The position numbers were made by a program, and so were the translations under genes. Below are positions 8,698 to 12,847 of a stretch of 12,847 nucleotides of DNA, piece after piece. Numbering within the stretch: the first letter of the stretch is position 1; each line of letters begins with the position of its first letter. The notes under the pieces are model-generated. The model ran no database searches. It was not told where the DNA came from and saw nothing but the letters and a program-made list of their open reading frames with translations. This DNA comes from Holophagae bacterium. GTDB lineage: Bacteria; Acidobacteriota; Thermoanaerobaculia; Thermoanaerobaculales; Sulfomarinibacteraceae. Location: positions 1 to 12,847 of the forward strand of contig DAOWGJ010000025.1 in NCBI GenBank assembly GCA_030637505.1, written 5' to 3'.

Positions 8698-8889
8698 TAA
8701 TTAAGACACGAAGACAGTTGAACCGCAAAGACGCAAAGACCGCAAAGGGAACGCAAAGAAGGTGTTGAAAATAGAGATCTGGCCACTGGTTCTGCTCCTG
8801 GTATTTCAATTCCAAATCATGGTTTCAACACATCGTGGGCTTCCCTGGCCCAGCGGCCTGATCCCTTCCGTTTTTGTGTCTCTTTGTGG
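8698..8889. repeat. Non-coding repeat element with CGCAAAG units and inverted ends
   Basis: This 192-bp gap has four CGCAAAG units at 8724-8730, 8732-8738, 8741-8747 and 8752-8758, preceded by the related ACACGAAGACA at 8706-8716. At the other end the opposite strand shows CACAAAG (CTTTGTG at 8882-8888) and CACAAAA (TTTTGTG at 8872-8878), so the A-rich units point inwards from both ends. Between them GTGTTGAAA at 8762-8770 is the exact reverse complement of TTTCAACAC at 8823-8831. No reliable ORF lies inside. Short CGCAAAGA or CACAGAGG units with inverted counterparts recur between genes in many environmental bacteria; this looks like one such non-autonomous, perhaps eroded, copy. It touches the stop codon of the neighbouring zinc-ribbon gene. 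Confidence 0.6.
8699..8728 (-). promoter_or_regulatory. Possible sigma-70-like promoter for the kinase pair
   Basis: On the - strand TTGCGG (8728-8723) is followed after 18 nt by TTAATT (8704-8699), within an AT-rich patch (palindrome TTAATTAA at 8697-8704) that is unusual in this GC-rich window. A start a few bases downstream would place the ATG at 8697 at or before the transcript 5' end and favour the ATG at 8664. The match is weak and partly overlaps the CGCAAAG repeats. Confidence 0.22.
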
Positions 8890-9474
8890 CTATTTCCCCC
8901 GGATAATTGTGCCGGTGACAGCGCACCGTAGCCGTTCGTCGTGTTTTTGGAAGGGCAACGCGACGATACGGTGGTTGACCGCGGAGATCTCTACCCTGAC
9001 GGTGGCCAGATCGTCAGGCCGTTCAACTTCGGCGCCGACAATCAGGTACCGAATAAAGACCAACGCGTCCACCAGGTCCAGGGTGCCGCCTTGACACGGC
9101 TCTTTGGGAACCTCTCGGGTGGTGCCGGCGGCCGAAGACAGGGCGCGGGCCAGCGGTGTCAGGTCCTGCAGATCGAGAGAGAATGCCGGAATGATGAATT
9201 TCCTCAGCGAAGACCATCCCGGCGTGACCCGACCACCAATGCCTCGCCGATCATCGACCACAACGTCGGCTTCAATCGACCACCCGGGCCGCCAAAGCAT
9301 CGCTCGCCGCCCGGGCACGGGCAACAAGGCGGTGCTTTCGACCAGTTCGAGCTCGGTGTCGCCCAAAACGGCGCCGCTGCCGCAGTGGCGACACAAGAAG
9401 ATGATGTCGTGGGGCCCCGCGGTCATTGCCGAACCGCAAGCCGGACAGTCGAGGTTGATCAGATGAAAGCCCAC
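8890..9474 (-). CDS. Zinc-ribbon protein, last gene of the SPFH operon
   Basis: A 194-residue protein of unknown function. The N-terminus has a zinc ribbon with CPAC and CRHC pairs (C10, C13, C28, C31) like those of its upstream neighbours. The rest is mixed beta and helix, including FIIPAFSLDLQDLTPLARAL, with no membrane helix or signal peptide, so it is probably cytoplasmic. It starts with GTG directly after the TAA of the upstream gene (TAAGTG); no strong ribosome site precedes it, so coupling is likely. Its stop codon (8892-8890) lies at the edge of the CGCAAAG repeat element, so the original C-terminus may have been altered by an insertion. The ribbon and tight spacing suggest it works with the SPFH protein and the two membrane proteins, perhaps as an adaptor; this is inference. 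Confidence 0.85.
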   Translation of the reverse strand: MGFHLINLDCPACGSAMTAGPHDIIFLCRHCGSGAVLGDTELELVESTALLPVPGRRAMLWRPGWSIEADVVVDDRRGIGGRVTPGWSSLRKFIIPAFSLDLQDLTPLARALSSAAGTTREVPKEPCQGGTLDLVDALVFIRYLIVGAEVERPDDLATVRVEISAVNHRIVALPFQKHDERLRCAVTGTIIRGK

Positions 9475-10527
9475 TTATTTCAGCCCGTTCGTGATGGATT
9501 GGAGGCTCTCCATCAGTGAATCCTGCGAATGATCCTTGACCAATCCAGTGCCTTCCTCGATGACCCCGCCCGATCTGAACTGGCGGAAGCCCCAGTGGAT
9601 GAAAGCAGCCAGAAGGAGGCCGATGACGCCCAGGCCGATCAAACCGTTTTCGGACCGGATCAGGCCGCCGAAATGTTGGAGAAGGGTCGTTCCGAGGAAG
9701 CAAGCGACGGCGCAGGAACCGACCAGAGAAAAGGCACGCCAGAGATGGTTCCCGGGGGCCTTGCCGTAGGCGATGGTCCCGTCCTCTGCATCGACCAGCA
9801 CCTGATAGGTCCGTTGACGGAACGAGTACCTGATCACCCACAGTGGATAGAAAATCAAGTCGGTCCTTCGCCGCATCGCTGCATACCAGGAAAATGAGGT
9901 CTTGTCGGGCATGGAGCTGGTCTTGATCCTCTCCAGCGCCTGTTGGATGACCGCGTCAGCCGTTTCGTCCTCCGCCCGGTTGGGACGAAAGACCATGCCT
10001 CTGGCCCGAAGCCTGTCCTCGTCGAGCGGGAGGATTTCATCTCCGGCCAGGTTGACCCTTGCCACTCCAAACTCCGACATGTCGGCGCCGGCCAAGGTCT
10101 GATCGATGGTCTCGGAGACCTGTCTCTCTACCGGGTCCTGGACCGTGACCCAGCGATTGCCGCGTTTGACCCTGCGTTCATCGACGCCGAGGACCCACCC
10201 GATAACGTCACAGCGTGCCCGGATAAAGGGAAACCACGCCAGGAAGCTCTCTTCAAGCACAACCTCACGCTTGAGGGCCGGTTCTTTTCGGATGCCTTTG
10301 CGAAACCACTTCAGAATCTCCTGGGCCGCACTGTCCCGGGAGATACGGTCCAGCACCATCATCCGCCGCGTACCCCGGCGGCCGACGACAGCTTGACCTG
10401 TCCCGCAGTACCGGCAGACGACCGTGGTCAAGCCCTCCTCGACATCGACGGAGCCGGCGCACGAGGCACAAACCAAGCCCTTGACCGTGTGTGGTTTCGG
10501 CACCGGAGGAGGTCGGGAATCCGTCAT
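9475..10527 (-). CDS. Zinc-ribbon membrane protein with two C-terminal TM helices (paralogue 1)
   Basis: A 350-residue protein with an N-terminal zinc ribbon (CASC and CRYC; C20, C23, C38, C41), a soluble middle part, and two membrane helices at about 263-285 and 294-312. Just before the first helix is a beta-rich unit (FYPLWVIRYSFRQRTYQVLV, then DAEDGTIAYG) resembling the one in the next gene upstream; a second FPF-type unit lies near residues 95-115. The ribbon and soluble part are predicted cytoplasmic, with helices as anchor. It resembles zinc-ribbon membrane partners found beside SPFH/YdjI-type proteins. It starts at ATG 10527, 9 nt after the upstream stop, with only a weak ribosome site. 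The biochemical role is unknown; a membrane anchor for the SPFH assembly is the likeliest reading. Confidence 0.88.
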   Translation of the reverse strand: MTDSRPPPVPKPHTVKGLVCASCAGSVDVEEGLTTVVCRYCGTGQAVVGRRGTRRMMVLDRISRDSAAQEILKWFRKGIRKEPALKREVVLEESFLAWFPFIRARCDVIGWVLGVDERRVKRGNRWVTVQDPVERQVSETIDQTLAGADMSEFGVARVNLAGDEILPLDEDRLRARGMVFRPNRAEDETADAVIQQALERIKTSSMPDKTSFSWYAAMRRRTDLIFYPLWVIRYSFRQRTYQVLVDAEDGTIAYGKAPGNHLWRAFSLVGSCAVACFLGTTLLQHFGGLIRSENGLIGLGVIGLLLAAFIHWGFRQFRSGGVIEEGTGLVKDHSQDSLMESLQSITNGLK

Positions 10528-10536
10528 CGTTCTGGT

Positions 10537-11286
10537 TTAGACCTTTCGGCTGATCCACCAGGCCAGCAGGAGAATCGGTACGGCCGACACACAGTAGACC
10601 ACTGCTTTGAGCAGTAGATTGGAGACGATCAGCCCTTCTATCGAAAACACGCCGATCGCCAGCGCCGCCACTGCGACGAAAGGTGCCTCCGCCTTTGCGG
10701 GAAAGTCTGCCGGGAAGACCTGTCCGCTGACGCCGTCGACAGCTGCTCGGTAAGACCGGCCCCTGTAATCGTATGAGAACCGGAACATCGGAAGGTGGTA
10801 GAGGACGGTTCGGAGCACTTGAACTTCGCCCAGGCGGGACACCATCCATTGACGCGCGGTGTTCTGTGGCACTTCGGGTTGCACCACCGGCGTGCCCCCG
10901 CCGATATCGTCCGTCCAACTCCGAGTGTCACCGGGAGGAAGGGTCATCTTCTGCATCCCTTGCAGGGACGAAGGGGCAGCCGGTTCCAGAACGACCTGCT
11001 CGCCGGCGTCCGTCGCGATCCGGAACGCCCAGAAAGGGAAATAGAGGAGTTCCGGGTCACCGATCCGCGCCTTGGCGTCCAGGTCGGCAACCGTTTGCGT
11101 TCCTGCCATGAACCTCCTCAAGTGATCAACGGCCCCAGAGGCGTTAATCGTAGGGGGTGTCACGACCCGGAACAGGGTGTCCCCGGCATCGACTACCAGC
11201 GCGGTGTCACAAAAGGGGCATTGAAGGAGGCCGGTGTCCGCCGGTACCGGGATTCCGGCGCCGCATTGGGAGCACTTAACCCGCAA
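10537..11286 (-). CDS. Zinc-ribbon membrane protein with two C-terminal TM helices (paralogue 2)
   Basis: A 249-residue protein with an N-terminal zinc ribbon (CSQC and CPFC; C5, C8, C23, C26) and two membrane helices at about 202-222 and 226-246, ending in a short basic tail ISRKV. The motif LYFPFWAFRI at 81-90 and the strand-rich HLPMFRFSYDYRGRSYRAAV with VDGVSGQV parallel those of the downstream gene, so the two are paralogues. The start is TTG at 11286, 3 nt after the TGA of the SPFH gene; GAGGT at 11298-11294 lies 7 nt upstream and supports it. It is expected to sit in the inner membrane with the ribbon in the cytoplasm and to act with the SPFH protein. Confidence 0.88.
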   Translation of the reverse strand: MRVKCSQCGAGIPVPADTGLLQCPFCDTALVVDAGDTLFRVVTPPTINASGAVDHLRRFMAGTQTVADLDAKARIGDPELLYFPFWAFRIATDAGEQVVLEPAAPSSLQGMQKMTLPPGDTRSWTDDIGGGTPVVQPEVPQNTARQWMVSRLGEVQVLRTVLYHLPMFRFSYDYRGRSYRAAVDGVSGQVFPADFPAKAEAPFVAVAALAIGVFSIEGLIVSNLLLKAVVYCVSAVPILLLAWWISRKV

Positions 11287-11289
11287 TAT

Positions 11290-12396
11290 TCAGACCTCAG
11301 TCTTGGTTCCGCAGTTGGGACAGAACTTCGATCCTGCAGGCAGAGGCTGTTCGCAACCGGAACATACGGCCGGGCCGGCCTGCTTGGCCCCGCAGTTGGG
11401 GCAGAATTTGGCCTGGTCGGGCACGGCGCCGCCACAGTCGGTACAAAATGACCCTGCAGCGGCCGCAGCCCCAGCAGCAGCCGCGGCGGGTGGGGTCGGT
11501 TGAGCCGGTGGGGCAGGGGTTCCCCCTCCCTGGGCTGCCTGTTGCATGGCATTGGTAATCATGCCCGGCATCATGGCGCCGAAACCGGCGCCCAGTCCGA
11601 GCCCCATGCCCGCGCTGGCCGCGCCGCCGCCTTCGCCGCCGGCCTGGGCCGCATCCTGAATGGCCTGTGCGGCTTTGAACTGCATGTAGGTGTTCATGTC
11701 CCCGATGGCGCCCATCGAGGCTCTCTCGTCGATTTTGGCCTGGACCTCGTCCGGAGGCGTGATCGAATTGATATAGAAGTCGGTCAGATCGACGCCGTAT
11801 TTCCCGAAATCCTCCGCGAGGCGGGCCTTGGCGGCGACGGCCAGTTCGTCATACATCGCGGCCAGGTCGAAGATGGTTTTCAGCGATTCACCGAGGAGAT
11901 CGTTGAGCCGGGACACGATGATGTCTCGGTAAAAATCTTCGAGCCGGTCGGTGTCGAACAGGCCCTGGTTCCCAACGATTGTGTTGACGAACAGCTGACT
12001 GTCGGCGATGCGATAGGCGTAGTTTCCAAAGGCACGGAGCCGGACCATGCCCAGTTCGGAGTCTCGGAAAGCAACCGGCTCCCGAGTGCCCCACTTCTGA
12101 TCGGTAAACGTCCGTTTATTGACGAAGGCAATCGACACCCGGAAGGGGGATTTCCCGTCAAAAGGTTTCGCGATAAACTTTGTCAGCATTGGGATGTTCT
12201 GGGTGGCTAGAGTGTGGCGACCAGGACCGAAGACGTCCAAGGCCCGGCCGTCACGGAAGAAGACCGCCTCCTGGGATTGTTGAACCACCAGCTGGGCGCC
12301 GAGTTTGATGTCGGCGGAGCCATGCGGCGGCAATCTGTAGACGATTTCTTCTCCGGTCGGGTCGAAATGTTCCAGTACTTCCAGTTTGAGGCCCAT
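11290..12396 (-). CDS. SPFH/band-7 protein with two C-terminal zinc ribbons (YdjI-like)
   Basis: A 368-residue membrane-associated scaffold protein. An SPFH (stomatin/prohibitin/flotillin) domain covers about residues 30-225, including QLVVQQSQEAVFFRDGRALD, VFGPGRHTLAT and a helical part with YGVDLTDFYINSITPP. A Gly/Met-rich segment and a Pro/Ala-rich linker (about 292-315) lead to two zinc ribbons, C318/C321/C332/C335 and C345/C348/C359/C362. No membrane helix is seen, so attachment is peripheral, probably through partner proteins. This architecture matches B. subtilis YdjI, which links PspA to the membrane. The start is ATG 12396: AAAGGGG at 12410-12404 is 7 nt upstream, better spaced than for the GTG at 12399. 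The start overlaps the TGA of the upstream gene, so the two are coupled. Family assignment is firm; the role here is inferred. Confidence 0.94.
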   Translation of the reverse strand: MGLKLEVLEHFDPTGEEIVYRLPPHGSADIKLGAQLVVQQSQEAVFFRDGRALDVFGPGRHTLATQNIPMLTKFIAKPFDGKSPFRVSIAFVNKRTFTDQKWGTREPVAFRDSELGMVRLRAFGNYAYRIADSQLFVNTIVGNQGLFDTDRLEDFYRDIIVSRLNDLLGESLKTIFDLAAMYDELAVAAKARLAEDFGKYGVDLTDFYINSITPPDEVQAKIDERASMGAIGDMNTYMQFKAAQAIQDAAQAGGEGGGAASAGMGLGLGAGFGAMMPGMITNAMQQAAQGGGTPAPPAQPTPPAAAAAGAAAAAGSFCTDCGGAVPDQAKFCPNCGAKQAGPAVCSGCEQPLPAGSKFCPNCGTKTEV

Positions 12397-12847
12397 CACG
12401 AAACCCCTTTCTGTGTCACATCTTCAATCTTGGTAGACCGTTCGTCAAAGAAGCGGTCGGCCTTTTCAACCCCGTCCAGAAGACCGAACAGGGACTCCTC
12501 GTTGGGCGCCGCCGGCAAGGCGGCTATCTGCCCGGCCAGCGCCTCGACGTTCAGGGACAGTTCGAGGTCGAAGCGATAGAGTTCTTCCAATTCGGCCTCG
12601 CCAATCTTGACCGCATCAAAGAAACCCGACGAACCGTAATCAGCGTGACGGATCCGGTTGGCGAGGCGATCAAGCAACTTCTCGGTGGTCGATGCGATGT
12701 CAAGGTGATCCAGTGCGCCCTTGCGGGACCAGTTTCGAACCTTTGCCTGGATCCCATGTCGGGCGCGGTCGACTTCTGAAGCCAGGTAGTCCCGCTGCAT
12801 CTTATCGACCTCGCGCCGGAGCTCGCGGTCGAGGTATCCTCTGAATC
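12396..12847 (-). CDS. Helical protein of unknown function, N-terminus beyond the window
   Basis: The frame is open to the window edge, so the Met at 12800 need not be the start; upstream codons give FRGYLDRELRREVDK, which fits a continuing amphipathic helix. About 149 residues are visible. The protein is mostly charged helix (EAELEELYRFDLELSLNVEA) with an Ala/Pro break before a final helix containing LFGLLDGVEKADRFF. No membrane segment, cysteine pair or catalytic motif is seen. Its stop TGA (12398-12396) overlaps the SPFH start, so it is first or early in the operon. In ydjFGHI-type loci the gene upstream is PspA; this one is helical too but lacks recognisable PspA sequence and seems shorter. 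The family is not recognised. Confidence 0.8.
   Translation of the reverse strand, partial: FRGYLDRELRREVDKMQRDYLASEVDRARHGIQAKVRNWSRKGALDHLDIASTTEKLLDRLANRIRHADYGSSGFFDAVKIGEAELEELYRFDLELSLNVEALAGQIAALPAAPNEESLFGLLDGVEKADRFFDERSTKIEDVTQKGVS

Noticed and set aside
8724..8758. CGCAAAG units as a CRISPR array
   Set aside because: Units are 7 bases with 1-4 base gaps, far too short for repeats and spacers, and no cas gene is nearby.
8762..9094. + strand ORF starting inside the repeat element
   Set aside because: It is mostly antisense to the zinc-ribbon gene and has no ribosome site; the start lies in the repeat core.
11430..11520. GC-rich simple repeat as a separate repeat feature
   Set aside because: It encodes the Ala/Pro-rich linker of the SPFH protein in frame, so it is explained by the coding sequence.

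Overview
The window is GC-rich, gene-dense bacterial DNA. It holds a RecD2-type helicase gene on the + strand (45-2060) and a block of seven genes on the - strand (12847 down to 2144), convergent with it. No rRNA, tRNA, CRISPR array, integrase or transposase was seen. A very large WD40-containing serine/threonine kinase, a second FHA kinase, and intergenic CGCAAAG-type repeats suggest a large-genome, signalling-rich bacterium such as a Planctomycetota-like or related environmental lineage. This placement is an inference from gene style; no phylogenetic marker is present.

Right part (12847-8890, read leftwards): five tightly packed genes. They are a helical protein cut by the window edge, an SPFH/band-7 protein ending in two zinc ribbons, two paralogous proteins with an N-terminal zinc ribbon and two C-terminal membrane helices, and a soluble-looking zinc-ribbon protein. 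Junctions are 0-9 nt or overlapping, so this is almost certainly one operon. The SPFH-zinc ribbon protein next to zinc-ribbon membrane proteins recalls the Bacillus subtilis ydjFGHI membrane-stress locus, in which the SPFH protein YdjI and membrane partners recruit PspA. Here no PspA is recognisable, and an unrelated-looking helical protein sits in the upstream position.

Middle (8889-8698): a 192-bp non-coding stretch with four CGCAAAG units at one end, opposite-strand CACAAAG-like units at the other, and an inverted repeat between them. It looks like a small non-autonomous repeat element that separates the zinc-ribbon operon from the kinase pair.

Left part (8664-2144): an FHA-zinc ribbon-kinase gene overlaps by 4 bases (ATGA) with a 1687-residue gene encoding TPR, kinase, TPR, two seven-bladed WD40 propellers, one transmembrane helix and a C-terminal HEAT-repeat domain. 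All seven - strand genes may form one functional unit: a membrane-associated SPFH/zinc-ribbon scaffold with two kinases as signalling output. This is the main candidate for an undescribed system in the window. The far left holds the RecD2-like helicase, complete in its motor motifs but lacking the usual N-terminal domain.
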